Assembly: GCA_902797105.1 (NCBI GenBank)
Contig: CADBRL010000041.1
Location: 1 to 22,322, forward strand
Direction of reading: 5' to 3'
Length of the DNA stretch: 22,322 bases
Origin: an uncultured Erysipelotrichaceae bacterium
GTDB taxonomy: Bacteria; Bacillota_I; Bacilli_A; RF39; UBA660
This document shows positions 14,452-22,200 of this stretch, piece after piece. The notes under the pieces were generated by a model. It worked only from the letters and a program-made list of their open reading frames with translations, did not search any database and had not been told where the DNA came from. Both the position numbers and the translations under genes were made by a program. Within the stretch, counting starts at the first letter, position 1, and the number at the start of each line of letters is the position of its first letter.

Positions 14452-15357
14452 ATGTTAAAAAGTGGAGCATTAAATGACATTGAAATGTTTGAAAATATAA
14501 TTAATAGTATAAATGTAAGTTATAGAAAATTAACAGAGTTAGAATTTAAAAGTTTAAAAGAAAGTAAAGAGTACAAAGAAGAATTAGAAAATTTAAAAAA
14601 TTGTCTTACTATTGAAGAAAATATTTTAGAAAGATTTAAAGTATCTGGTGATCTTGAAGAGATAATAAGTTACATAGAAAATAAATTTGAAACTAAAGCA
14701 GGAATTAATATAAATTTTTCCTGTAAGGAATGCGATATTAAGAAAGCAAGAATCTCCAATGATTTACACCAAATTAGAATATCCCAAATATTAAATGGTG
14801 AAGATTTTCCTAGTGCTTTGTATGTAACTTCAATTTATAATGATATAATAAAATTGGCTTTAGCTATTTTTGATATAAATAATCATATTAGTGATAAAAA
14901 AGAAAAAACAAAAATTAAGTATCAAATGGCACTTAGTATGAGAAGCATTGAAAAAGAACTTATAAGAAATAATTTTGAAATCAATCCTCATCCATACATG
15001 GAAAATGGTTTGCTCTTAATAGATGATTCAGAAAAATTTTTAAGCGAAATGATAAAGACAACGGAAGTAAGTAATTTCTTTCCTGTTCTTGCCGATAAAT
15101 TAGTGAAGTTAGATAACAATGTATTTTATACCCCTGATAAATACCATGAAGCAATATTTAATAGTTGTTTAATGAGAGCTTCGTTTGTTATAGTTTCTAA
15201 GGATTATGGAAATTTAGTTAAGCAAAAATTTGAATTTTTAATAGAAATGTTAAAGAAAAACGTAGGTCAAAAAATAGCGTATGATTTACTATATGAAGCC
15301 ATAAATAGTTATGACAATGATAAAGATATTCCTCAATTTTTAAGTTTTGGCAGATAA
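14452..15357 (+). CDS. Unknown helical protein, second of a tandem paralogous pair
   Basis: 301 residues, a diverged tandem copy of the preceding gene: the two align colinearly over the central and C-terminal parts, and both end in a short motif with a Pro (VPNHVSL against IPQFLSF). Residues 1-60 are again Glu-Lys-rich helix. The segment at about 90-100 has two Cys (SCKECD) that the first copy lacks. No membrane segment is seen. AAAGGA lies upstream of the ATG. The arrangement suggests a duplication in an ancestor, with the products possibly pairing, which is inference. A strong GAAA-loop terminator ends the operon. Confidence 0.7.
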   Translation: MLKSGALNDIEMFENIINSINVSYRKLTELEFKSLKESKEYKEELENLKNCLTIEENILERFKVSGDLEEIISYIENKFETKAGININFSCKECDIKKARISNDLHQIRISQILNGEDFPSALYVTSIYNDIIKLALAIFDINNHISDKKEKTKIKYQMALSMRSIEKELIRNNFEINPHPYMENGLLLIDDSEKFLSEMIKTTEVSNFFPVLADKLVKLDNNVFYTPDKYHEAIFNSCLMRASFVIVSKDYGNLVKQKFEFLIEMLKKNVGQKIAYDLLYEAINSYDNDKDIPQFLSFGR

Positions 15358-15366
15358 TTTTATGTG

Positions 15367-15392
15367 AAAAAAGTATGAAAATACTTTTTTTT
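15367..15392 (+). terminator. Strong terminator with GAAA tetraloop
   Basis: AAAAAAGTAT (15367-15376), loop GAAA, ATACTTTTTT (15381-15390), TT: ten pairs, suited to both directions though no leftward gene ends here. Confidence 0.9.
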
Positions 15393-15404
15393 CTTTTATT
15401 TGGG

Positions 15405-15413
15405 TGTTATAAT
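15405..15413 (+). promoter_or_regulatory. Extended -10 promoter of the transporter gene
   Basis: TGtTATAAT, no clear -35. The start near 15420 would put AAGGAGG (15421-15427) at the very 5' end of the mRNA. Confidence 0.6.
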
Positions 15414-15433
15414 CATAAGTAAGGAGGTAGAGA

Positions 15434-17038
15434 ATGAAAAAAATATTTGAAAAACAAGGCGTATTAAGATGTATAGGTGCTTTAATGGACATTGTTGCCT
15501 TTATATTATTTATAGTTGCAGCATTTGTTGAAGAAACTGATCCTGACATGATTTTAAAAATTGTTGGCATGGTTCTATTCATAGTTGGAAGCATGATGAT
15601 AGTCCTTAAGAGTGAAAAACATACTTTAGCTAAAAGTGTATTATTTCTTGTAATAGCTGGCATAATTGCTTCATGGTTATTTACAAGTGGTATGTTCCAA
15701 GGTTCTGACTTTGTAGATAATAAATTTACTCGTATAGGGCTAACTGATATTGGCTTTATGCTATATTATTCAATATATTTCATGATGGATAAAATTCCAT
15801 TACTACTTGTAGTAGGTGGTTTTTATGGGGTTTTATCACACATTAGTGGATATCAAAAATTAACTGATACTTTAGCAGAAAAATTTAGTAAACATCCAAT
15901 TGTTATTAGTGTAATTATAAGTGTCTTACTATTTGTATGTTCATCTTTATTTACCCAAACACTAATTGTTGTTATTTTCATCCCATTCTTTGTTACAATA
16001 TTATCTAAGATGGGTATGGATAAACTAACAGTGTTTGCTATAACATTTGGTAGTGCTTTAGTTGGTGTTCTTGGTGCAACATATGGAACTGATAGCCTAG
16101 CAGCTTTCAATAATCAATTAAGTCAAGATGTTAAACTTGGTATAAATTATCGTTATATGATTGCTGCAGTAGCTTTAGTTTTATATAATTTCTTTATTGT
16201 TATGCGTGTTCGTAAGATTTCTGATAACATGAAGAAAAATGCTAAGAGTGCAAATAAAGAAAATGACATATTCGAAGTAGAAAAAGCATCTAATAAAGGT
16301 AAAACTAAAATGTTACCTGCCATTATAGTGTTAGCAATTTCTGTAATAGTTACAGTACTTGGCTACATTAATTGGAATACTATTTTTGGAATTGAAATCT
16401 TTGATAAATTCCATGAATGGTTAACAGGTCTTGAAGCTGGAAGTGAATTTTATATTATTCAATACATTCTTGGTGCCAATGCTAATGCATTAGGTAGCTT
16501 CAAATATGTATTTAATATTTTAATTTTATTACTAGCAGTTAGTGCCTTACTAGCATTCTTGTATAAGATGAGTTTTGATGAATACGTTGAAAGTTTCTAT
16601 GAAGGAAATAAGAAAATATTTAAACCATTATTATTCTTGATATTTGCAAATATGGTTTTTGCAGCAAGTTATATTTCTGGTTCACCACTTAATTCTGCAT
16701 TTAATTGGATATTAAATCTTGTTGAAGGATTTAACCCATATTTAACTTCAGTAGTAGCATTTATAACTTCAATATTCCATAGTGATTTTGGATATGTTGC
16801 TTATACAATCGGAAGCTTCTTAACTTCTGTTTATGCTGATAATATTGAAATTGCTCATACAATATTTACATCAATGTATGGTATTGTTCAAATATTCGTA
16901 CCAACAAGTGCCATGTTAGTACTAGGTCTTTCAATGATGAAAGTAAGTTACAAAGATTGGTTTAAATATATTTGGTTATATGTAGTTGGTATGATCATTA
17001 TATTACTTGTATTATTTACAGTAGTAACTTATATCTAA
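15434..17038 (+). CDS. Multi-spanning transporter, DcuC/YfcC-like (ion transporter superfamily)
   Basis: 534-residue integral membrane protein with about 12-13 hydrophobic helices and one long charged loop (about 255-290) near the middle that splits it into two halves. Short loops such as SSLFTQTLIVV in the first half and the FVPTSAMLVLGLSM block near the C-terminus (a PTS-type re-entrant hairpin) fit the DcuC/YfcC and related families. Those families move C4-dicarboxylates, amino acids such as arginine, or short-chain acids with ions. I cannot name the substrate. Residues 1-75 carry two extra helices before the family-like core. It is transcribed alone between strong terminators; AAGGAGG precedes the ATG. 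Confidence 0.7.
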   Translation: MKKIFEKQGVLRCIGALMDIVAFILFIVAAFVEETDPDMILKIVGMVLFIVGSMMIVLKSEKHTLAKSVLFLVIAGIIASWLFTSGMFQGSDFVDNKFTRIGLTDIGFMLYYSIYFMMDKIPLLLVVGGFYGVLSHISGYQKLTDTLAEKFSKHPIVISVIISVLLFVCSSLFTQTLIVVIFIPFFVTILSKMGMDKLTVFAITFGSALVGVLGATYGTDSLAAFNNQLSQDVKLGINYRYMIAAVALVLYNFFIVMRVRKISDNMKKNAKSANKENDIFEVEKASNKGKTKMLPAIIVLAISVIVTVLGYINWNTIFGIEIFDKFHEWLTGLEAGSEFYIIQYILGANANALGSFKYVFNILILLLAVSALLAFLYKMSFDEYVESFYEGNKKIFKPLLFLIFANMVFAASYISGSPLNSAFNWILNLVEGFNPYLTSVVAFITSIFHSDFGYVAYTIGSFLTSVYADNIEIAHTIFTSMYGIVQIFVPTSAMLVLGLSMMKVSYKDWFKYIWLYVVGMIIILLVLFTVVTYI

Positions 17039-17064
17039 GAGTTCAAAAAATGAACTCTTTTTTT
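17037..17064 (+). terminator. Terminator overlapping the transporter stop codon
   Basis: AAGAGTTCA (17037-17045), loop AAAAA, TGAACTCTT (17051-17059), T-run to 17064. The last two bases of the TAA stop start the stem. Confidence 0.9.
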
Positions 17065-17094
17065 AGTTATCATGAACTTTTCCTTGTAACCTTT

Positions 17095-17111
17095 TGTCGA
17101 AGGGTGTCGAA
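17095..17111 (+). promoter_or_regulatory. Two tandem Spo0A-type boxes (TGTCGAA)
   Basis: TGTCGAA at 17095-17101 and again at 17105-17111, ten bp apart, on the same face of the helix and just upstream of the -35. This is the core of the Spo0A box and the spacing of tandem boxes bound by a Spo0A dimer. No spo0A gene is in the window, so the regulator is inferred. Confidence 0.45.
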
Positions 17112-17115
17112 ACGC

Positions 17116-17143
17116 TTGCTTTTAGCAAAAAGGTGTGTATAAT
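17116..17143 (+). promoter_or_regulatory. Promoter of the Rpn-family gene
   Basis: TTGCTT (17116-17121), 16 bp, TATAAT (17138-17143). The inverted repeat TTGCT-TTT-AGCAA covers the -35. Ribosome binding site AAAGGAGG ends at 17160. Confidence 0.65.
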
Positions 17144-17169
17144 AAGCAAATTAAAGGAGGAAAAGAATT

Positions 17170-18009
17170 ATGATTAATACAAAAATCAAAGATTTGTATA
17201 TCAGGGATGATGTTATAAAAAGACTTTTTACATCCAGCCAAAATGGTCTAGAATATCTAACTCTTATAATAAGTGCAGCTTTAAAAATGCCTCTAGAATT
17301 AGTAAGTGTAAAATTACAACTAAAGCATCCAGATATCGGAGTTAATGAAAATGTTGTAAATAGTGAAACAGACATAATTTTAGAAAATGATGAAATATTT
17401 GTAAATGTAGAAATAAATGCAAATAACTCATCGTCATTACAAAGAAAAAACTTTTCATACATTTGTCATTTAATTTTAAGACAAACGCCCAAAAGTAAAG
17501 ACTTTAAGACAAAATTAAAGAAAATATATCAAATAAACATAAATGCTTTTGATATACTTGGTAATGATGATTTTGTGGTTATAAGTAAAATACTCGATGT
17601 AAAAAGTCATAAAGAATTAAGACCATATTTCACAATTATTGATATTAATCTTGAAAAATTAATGAATATAAGTTACAATGATATTAAGAAAAAAGACCAC
17701 AAGTCTTTAGAATATTTATTATATTTTCTAGTTTGTAAAAATGAAGAAGAATTAGATAGTGTGTATAATGGAGATGTGTTTATGGAAAAAATAATTGATG
17801 AAGCTAAGAAATTAACACTGAATTTTGACGCTGCTTTACCTTATAATCGTGAAGAACTATTAAAACAATCTTATTATGAACTTGGTGAAGCTCAAGGTAT
17901 CAAGCAAACAGCAATTAAAATGCTTAAAGAAAAAATAGATGTTAATACTATTACCAAGATAACTGGGCTATCTAAAAAGCAAATCAAAGATTTGAAGAGA
18001 GAACTATAA
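17170..18009 (+). CDS. Rpn family PD-(D/E)XK nuclease (recombination-promoting nuclease/putative transposase)
   Basis: 279 residues. The N-terminal nuclease core shows the family layout: a disordered start, then SETDIILEND (D68) and VNVEINANN (E81, N83), the D-ExN form of the D-ExQ/K active site. The C-terminus has the typical LGEAQGIKQTAIKMLKEK linker followed by a helix-turn-helix-like DVNTITKITGLSKKQIKDL. Characterised Rpn proteins are calcium- or magnesium-dependent DNA endonucleases that raise recombination, and some act in phage defence. These genes are often present in many copies in Firmicutes genomes. No terminal inverted repeats or target duplications are seen around it, so it is not called an insertion sequence. 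The gene is complete and has a good promoter preceded by Spo0A-like boxes. Confidence 0.85.
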   Translation: MINTKIKDLYIRDDVIKRLFTSSQNGLEYLTLIISAALKMPLELVSVKLQLKHPDIGVNENVVNSETDIILENDEIFVNVEINANNSSSLQRKNFSYICHLILRQTPKSKDFKTKLKKIYQININAFDILGNDDFVVISKILDVKSHKELRPYFTIIDINLEKLMNISYNDIKKKDHKSLEYLLYFLVCKNEEELDSVYNGDVFMEKIIDEAKKLTLNFDAALPYNREELLKQSYYELGEAQGIKQTAIKMLKEKIDVNTITKITGLSKKQIKDLKREL

Positions 18010-18027
18010 AAATTTATAGTTTTTTTT
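18002..18027 (+). terminator. Terminator overlapping the Rpn gene stop codon
   Basis: AACTATAAA (18002-18010) pairs with TTTATAGTT (18013-18021), leaving a minimal AT loop, then a T-run to 18027. The TAA stop (18007-18009) is in the 5' arm. Confidence 0.85.
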
Positions 18028-18042
18028 CTTTTAAAAATGTAG

Positions 18043-18048
18043 TATACT
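18043..18048 (+). promoter_or_regulatory. -10 box seven bases before a start codon (leaderless mRNA)
   Basis: TATACT ends six bases before the ATG at 18055, so the expected +1 is the A of the ATG. No ribosome binding site lies between. The -35 region falls in the T-run of the previous terminator and is poor. Confidence 0.5.
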
Positions 18049-18054
18049 AAAATT

Positions 18055-18720
18055 ATGGAAGAAGTTAGAAAAATTAAAACAATTATTTCAAGAATAAATA
18101 GAAAATGCGATAAAGAAAGCATTAGTTTAAGTGATGCCTTAAATAATCTAGGGATTACTATTTTAAACTATCTTGAAATAATTGGATTAGATATAAATCT
18201 TTTAAGTGATGATATCTTAAAAGAAATAGAAGATTTATTTATGCTTCCTGATACAAGAATAGTGGTATCAGGAAGCATGGAAGATTTGGAAAATGATGAA
18301 ATAGAAATAGTTTCTAAAAGTTCAAAAACCACAGTGCATTTTAAAACCAACAAAATTAGTGTAAATAGTTTTACTAGAAAAGAAGATGAAGAATTTATCT
18401 ACGAAGAAGAAAATACTAGTATTTTAAAAAATAAAGAAAAAATAAAATATACATTACAAGTTACAATCAATAAAATTGATTTAAAAACACGTATTATTTC
18501 TGAAAAATATCCTCTTAGTCATATGAATATTAAAGTCACATATATGAAAGAAAATATATCTAAAAATTTTGAGTTTACAATTAATCATGATATGCTTAAA
18601 AGTGATTTAAATTATATAATTAGACTTTTATCCAACTTCAAATTTGTAGAAGCTTTTGCTATATTAAATAGATACCCAGCAAGCATTAAAATAATCGGAA
18701 AAAATAATGAACTTGTATAA
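18055..18720 (+). CDS. Unknown soluble protein upstream of clpC
   Basis: 221 residues, not recognised. The first 60 residues are helical (a basic start, then DALNNLGITILNYLEIIG) and the rest is mainly strand-forming and rich in Lys, Glu, Ile and Ser. It has one Cys (C18), no signal peptide and no membrane segment. There is no ribosome binding site and a -10 box lies just before the ATG, so it is probably translated from a leaderless mRNA. clpC follows after 52 bp with no terminator, so read-through into clpC is likely. It takes the place where ctsR, mcsA and mcsB stand in many Firmicutes, but it resembles none of them. Confidence 0.65.
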   Translation: MEEVRKIKTIISRINRKCDKESISLSDALNNLGITILNYLEIIGLDINLLSDDILKEIEDLFMLPDTRIVVSGSMEDLENDEIEIVSKSSKTTVHFKTNKISVNSFTRKEDEEFIYEEENTSILKNKEKIKYTLQVTINKIDLKTRIISEKYPLSHMNIKVTYMKENISKNFEFTINHDMLKSDLNYIIRLLSNFKFVEAFAILNRYPASIKIIGKNNELV

Positions 18721-18743
18721 AACATTAAAAAAATTGCCATAAC

Positions 18744-18778
18744 GTACATAGAATTATAAAAGGGAGGCTTCTATGTAC
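18744..18778 (+). promoter_or_regulatory. Inverted repeat enclosing the clpC RBS and start codon
   Basis: GTACATAGAA (18744-18753) and TTCTATGTAC (18769-18778) are perfect inverted repeats of ten bases separated by 15. In the mRNA the loop shows the ribosome binding site AGGGAGG and the 3' arm contains the ATG (18773-18775). It could be a translational switch such as an RNA thermometer, or a DNA operator. Confidence 0.7.
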
Positions 18779-20863
18779 AATAATTACAGTTTAGAAGTAA
18801 AAAGAATATTTAAAGATGCAGAAAAAAAAGCAATGGATTTAAATCATCCTTATATAGGAACAGAACATTTATTATTAAGTTTGATAAATAATGATGATAA
18901 AATAAAGAAAACATTATTAAAATATGATTTAACATATGATGAGTTTTTAGATGAACTTCTTTTAGCCGTGGGTACAAATGAAAATAAAAAATGTACTTGT
19001 ATTTACACACCTCTTTTAAAAAGAGTAATAAAAACAGCAGATGAAATATCTAAAAATAAAATGATGGAACCAATGCATCTTCTAGAAGCAATTTTAGAAG
19101 AAGGAGAAGGTATAGCTATTAGAGTCATAATTAGCATGGGTATCGATATTGATAAACTTTATGATGAAATAAAAAAGAAACATAAAAAAGGTAATACTAA
19201 ATTAGAATTATATAATATTAGTAAAGATATGTCAGAAATAAATAGTGATGATATTTTAGTAGGTCGTGAAAAAGAATTAAACTTAATAATAGAAACATTA
19301 CTTCGTAAAAATAAGAATAATCCTCTATTAATAGGACCAGCCGGAGTAGGTAAAAGTGCTATTATTGAAGAACTTGCAAGAAGAATTAAAAGTGGTAATG
19401 TTCCAAATAAATTAAAGAATAAAAAAATAGTATCACTTGAAATGTCTTCATTGGTCGCAGGTACTAAATATCGTGGTGAATTTGAAGAAAAATTAAATAA
19501 AATAATTAAAGAAATTGAAGAAAATCCAGAAATAATATTATTTATTGATGAAATTCATACGATGGCTAATGCTGGTGGTGCAGAAGGAGCAATAAATGCA
19601 AGTGACATACTAAAACCATATTTAGCACGTGGAAAAGTAAAAATAATCGGAGCAACAACAACAAATGAATACAATAAATTTATTGCCAAAGATAAAGCTT
19701 TATCAAGAAGATTTGAAATAATAAAAATAAATGAACCAACTATTAAAGAAACAGAAAATATATTATCCAAAATAAGACCATCGTTTGAAAAACATTATAA
19801 TATAAGGATAACTGAAGAAAACATAAAAAATATAGTATCTTTAACAGATAGATACGTTTTAGATAGATTTAATCCTGATAAATCAATTGATTTATTAGAT
19901 AGTGTATGTGCTATGAAAGAAGTAGAAAGTACTAAAGAAAAAGATATTTCTAAGTTAAAAGATAAACTACTTAATATTATTAAGAAAAAAGAAAATATGG
20001 TAAAGAAAAATAATTTTGATGAAGCATTAAAATACCGAAGTATGGAAATAAAATTACAAGAAAAAATAGATAAAGAAGAAAATACACCAAATAAAATAAC
20101 AGAAAAAGATATAAAAGAAATGTTAGAAAGAAAAAATAATATACCATTTATTGAAAATAACTTTGAAGATTTAGAAAATTATTTATTAGATAATATAATT
20201 GGACAAAATAATGTAATTAAAGAAATAATAAACGCTTTAAAACAAAAAGAAGAAGATTTACCAGTATCTATTTTACTTACAGGTTCAACTGGAGTAGGTA
20301 AAACTAAAACTGTCAAAGAAATAGCAAAATATCTGGATATACCTTTGATAAGGCTTGACTTAAGTGAATATAACGAAAGCGTGTCTATAACTAGATTAAT
20401 AGGTGCTAGTGCAGGATACGTTGGTTATGATGACGAAAATATATTTGAAAAAATACGTATGAATCCACATTCCATTATTTTATTAGATGAACTTGAAAAA
20501 GCTCATCCAAATGTTATTAATTTATTTTTACAAATCTTAGATGAAGGATATGTAACCAATTCTAAGGGAGAGAAAATAGATTTTAAAAATACTTATATCT
20601 TTATGACAAGTAATGCAATGGTTAATCAAAAAATAGGATTTATGAAAGGTAAAAGTAATTATCAAGATAGTTTTAGTAAAGAATTTTTAGCTAGAATTAC
20701 AGCTAAAATAAACTATAATAATATCACTGAAGAAATGGTTAAAAAATATTTAGATAAAAAGGGTATTGAGGATTACTCACTTGTTAAAGATTTCAATTAT
20801 GAAAATCAAGGTTTCAGAGGTTTAGATAAATATTTAAAAACAAAAAAAACAAAAGTTAGATAA
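18773..20863 (+). CDS. clpC: ClpC-type AAA+ unfoldase with shortened C-terminus
   Basis: 696 residues; the ATP-driven unfoldase of the ClpCP protease. Parts in order: Clp N-domain repeats (1-135); first ATPase with Walker A GPAGVGKS (188-195), Walker B ILFIDE (to E260) and the ALSRRFE arginine finger; a UVR-like middle helix (KKNNFDEALKYRSMEIKLQ, about 410-430) marking ClpC rather than ClpB; second ATPase with Walker A GSTGVGKT (504-511) and Walker B ILLDELE (about 567-573). The ClpP-docking tripeptide IGF is present (621-623). The last small domain is cut to about 55 residues, against more than 120 in typical ClpC of about 810, and the sensor-2 GARPLRR motif reads GFRGLDK. The adaptor genes mcsA and mcsB and the repressor ctsR are not adjacent. 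An inverted repeat covers the start codon. Confidence 0.92.
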   Translation: MYNNYSLEVKRIFKDAEKKAMDLNHPYIGTEHLLLSLINNDDKIKKTLLKYDLTYDEFLDELLLAVGTNENKKCTCIYTPLLKRVIKTADEISKNKMMEPMHLLEAILEEGEGIAIRVIISMGIDIDKLYDEIKKKHKKGNTKLELYNISKDMSEINSDDILVGREKELNLIIETLLRKNKNNPLLIGPAGVGKSAIIEELARRIKSGNVPNKLKNKKIVSLEMSSLVAGTKYRGEFEEKLNKIIKEIEENPEIILFIDEIHTMANAGGAEGAINASDILKPYLARGKVKIIGATTTNEYNKFIAKDKALSRRFEIIKINEPTIKETENILSKIRPSFEKHYNIRITEENIKNIVSLTDRYVLDRFNPDKSIDLLDSVCAMKEVESTKEKDISKLKDKLLNIIKKKENMVKKNNFDEALKYRSMEIKLQEKIDKEENTPNKITEKDIKEMLERKNNIPFIENNFEDLENYLLDNIIGQNNVIKEIINALKQKEEDLPVSILLTGSTGVGKTKTVKEIAKYLDIPLIRLDLSEYNESVSITRLIGASAGYVGYDDENIFEKIRMNPHSIILLDELEKAHPNVINLFLQILDEGYVTNSKGEKIDFKNTYIFMTSNAMVNQKIGFMKGKSNYQDSFSKEFLARITAKINYNNITEEMVKKYLDKKGIEDYSLVKDFNYENQGFRGLDKYLKTKKTKVR

Positions 20864-20876
20864 AAAATAACTTTTT
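20851..20876 (+). terminator. clpC terminator with the stop codon in its loop
   Basis: AAAAGTTA (20851-20858), nine-base loop holding the TAA stop, TAACTTTT (20868-20875), short T-run. Confidence 0.7.
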
Positions 20877-20903
20877 CTTTTATTTAAAAATATTTTGTGG
20901 TAT

Positions 20904-20909
20904 TATAAT
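20904..20909 (+). promoter_or_regulatory. -10 box of the TasA-like gene
   Basis: TATAAT with no good -35. The start point near 20914-20916 gives a leader of ten bases or fewer beginning at AGGTG (20913-20917). Confidence 0.5.
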
Positions 20910-20923
20910 ATTAGGTGATTAAG

Positions 20924-22051
20924 TTGAAGAAAATAAATTGGGAAAAAGTCAATAAATTTGTCAAAAATAAAAATTTTATCATAGCAGTTTGTGTATTTGG
21001 TTTAACAATGGCTTCAATTGGTTTTAGTTATGCATCATTCTTTTCTGTTAAAACTAATACAACTAATCAAAGTATAACAACAGGTACTTTAAAAGTTTCA
21101 TATGGTAGTGAAACATCAGCAATACAAAGAAATAATAGTTTAACACCAATGTCAGATACTGAAGGTATGAACCAAAATGATGTAAGTGTTATTTATATTC
21201 AAAATACAGGTACATTAAATTCTACTTATGTTATGAATATTGGTTATGATATGGAAAACTTTACGTCAAGAACAGGATATAAGGACACAGATATGCTAAC
21301 TCCACTTGATTATGTTAAATTTGCGGTTTATGAATATAATGGCGTAGGAACTGCTGATACATTAATAGCTGGCCCTCTTAGTGTTACTGATTTACCAATT
21401 TATAAAATCGACAATTCTGATAGTAGAAATAATAGATATAGTATTTTATTTAATACATTAGGTAGTACATCCAGTTCTAATTCCACCAAAACATATAGAA
21501 TTAAAATGTGGTTAAGTGATAAAGCTATAGCTGCAGCTAGTTACTCATACTTTTATGTTAATGCTGAAATAGTAGCAGAAGTAGAAAATGCCAAAATGAA
21601 TTATACATTAAATGGAACAGTAACAGATGGTACAAATAATTTAAGTGGAGCAGTAGTAAGTTTACAAAATGGTTCTGTTACAAGTACAACAACATCAAGT
21701 GGAGCATTTAGTTTAGCTGGCGCTTATCCAGGTGCTTATAACTTAGATATAACTTATAATAATGAAGTTTATAGTGGTAATCTTACAATTGAAGAAAGTT
21801 CTAGTGAAAGTCTAACAAGTCTAGGAACAACCTTTAGCGGAAGTAATATTTATACAGTTGCAAGTAGTTATGGAACAACAATAAGCAAAATAATTAAGAA
21901 AAATAATATCAATTCATATAGTAGTGCTGCAACCATATCAAGCGGGGATTTATATCCAACTTATAAATTTATCGGGGCAGGCACATCTTCAATATCAGGT
22001 ATAAAAATAATTCTTGATACAGCAAATAAAACATTTACCATGAGTAAATAA
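20924..22051 (+). CDS. Secreted TasA/CalY-like protein with a carboxypeptidase-regulatory-like domain
   Basis: 375 residues. The N-terminus is basic with a hydrophobic helix ending ASIGFSYASFF, the pattern of SipW-processed precursors of the TasA/camelysin family. The following TTNQSITTGTLKVSY is the family's first strand. Residues about 40-220 form the TasA-like beta domain; about 226-300 carry NGTVTDGTNNLSGAVVSL and SGAFSLAGAYPGAYNL, typical of the carboxypeptidase-regulatory-like fold used as a surface spacer. The rest is Ser/Thr-rich. The mature protein has no Cys. It may be a surface fibre or adhesion protein. Start: TTG at 20924 is six bases after AGGTG; the in-frame GTG at 20915 is part of that ribosome binding site and is rejected. 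No sipW gene lies in the window. Confidence 0.8.
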   Translation: MKKINWEKVNKFVKNKNFIIAVCVFGLTMASIGFSYASFFSVKTNTTNQSITTGTLKVSYGSETSAIQRNNSLTPMSDTEGMNQNDVSVIYIQNTGTLNSTYVMNIGYDMENFTSRTGYKDTDMLTPLDYVKFAVYEYNGVGTADTLIAGPLSVTDLPIYKIDNSDSRNNRYSILFNTLGSTSSSNSTKTYRIKMWLSDKAIAAASYSYFYVNAEIVAEVENAKMNYTLNGTVTDGTNNLSGAVVSLQNGSVTSTTTSSGAFSLAGAYPGAYNLDITYNNEVYSGNLTIEESSSESLTSLGTTFSGSNIYTVASSYGTTISKIIKKNNINSYSSAATISSGDLYPTYKFIGAGTSSISGIKIILDTANKTFTMSK

Positions 22052-22058
22052 TTTAACA

Positions 22059-22080
22059 AGTTTACATTAATGTGTAAACT
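22059..22080 (+). other. Perfect inverted repeat downstream of the TasA-like gene
   Basis: AGTTTACA (22059-22066), loop TTAATG, TGTAAACT (22073-22080). No T-run follows, so it is a weak terminator at best, an mRNA 3' end stabiliser, or an operator for the next gene. The remaining bases to 22147 are A/T-rich and show nothing else. Confidence 0.5.
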
Positions 22081-22147
22081 GTGGTTTACTAAAAAATGTC
22101 ATTTGAAAACAAAGTGAAAAATTTTTTAAAAAAATATCATTTTAGGG

Positions 22148-22176
22148 TTGATTTTTAAAATATAAAATGCTATTAT
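22148..22176 (+). promoter_or_regulatory. Sigma-A promoter of the second SipW-signal gene
   Basis: TTGATT (22148-22153), 17 bp, TATTAT (22171-22176). Start near 22183, just before the ribosome binding site AAGGAGA (22186-22192). Confidence 0.7.
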
Positions 22177-22200
22177 TAGAGTAGGAAGGAGATATGAATT

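Noticed and set aside
15340..15663. Leftward 107-codon frame across the transporter start
   Set aside because: It overlaps the promoter and start of the transporter on the other strand and has no start signals; low-complexity shadow.
17151..17462. Leftward 103-codon frame opposite the Rpn gene
   Set aside because: It lies antisense to a clear nuclease gene, has no ribosome binding site and no family motifs.
17170..18009. Rpn-family gene as part of an insertion sequence
   Set aside because: No terminal inverted repeats or flanking direct repeats were seen, and the gene has its own host-like promoter and terminator.
18755..18760. TATAAA as a clpC promoter -10
   Set aside because: A start from it would fall after the ribosome binding site; the -35 candidate TTGCCA is only 15 bp away.
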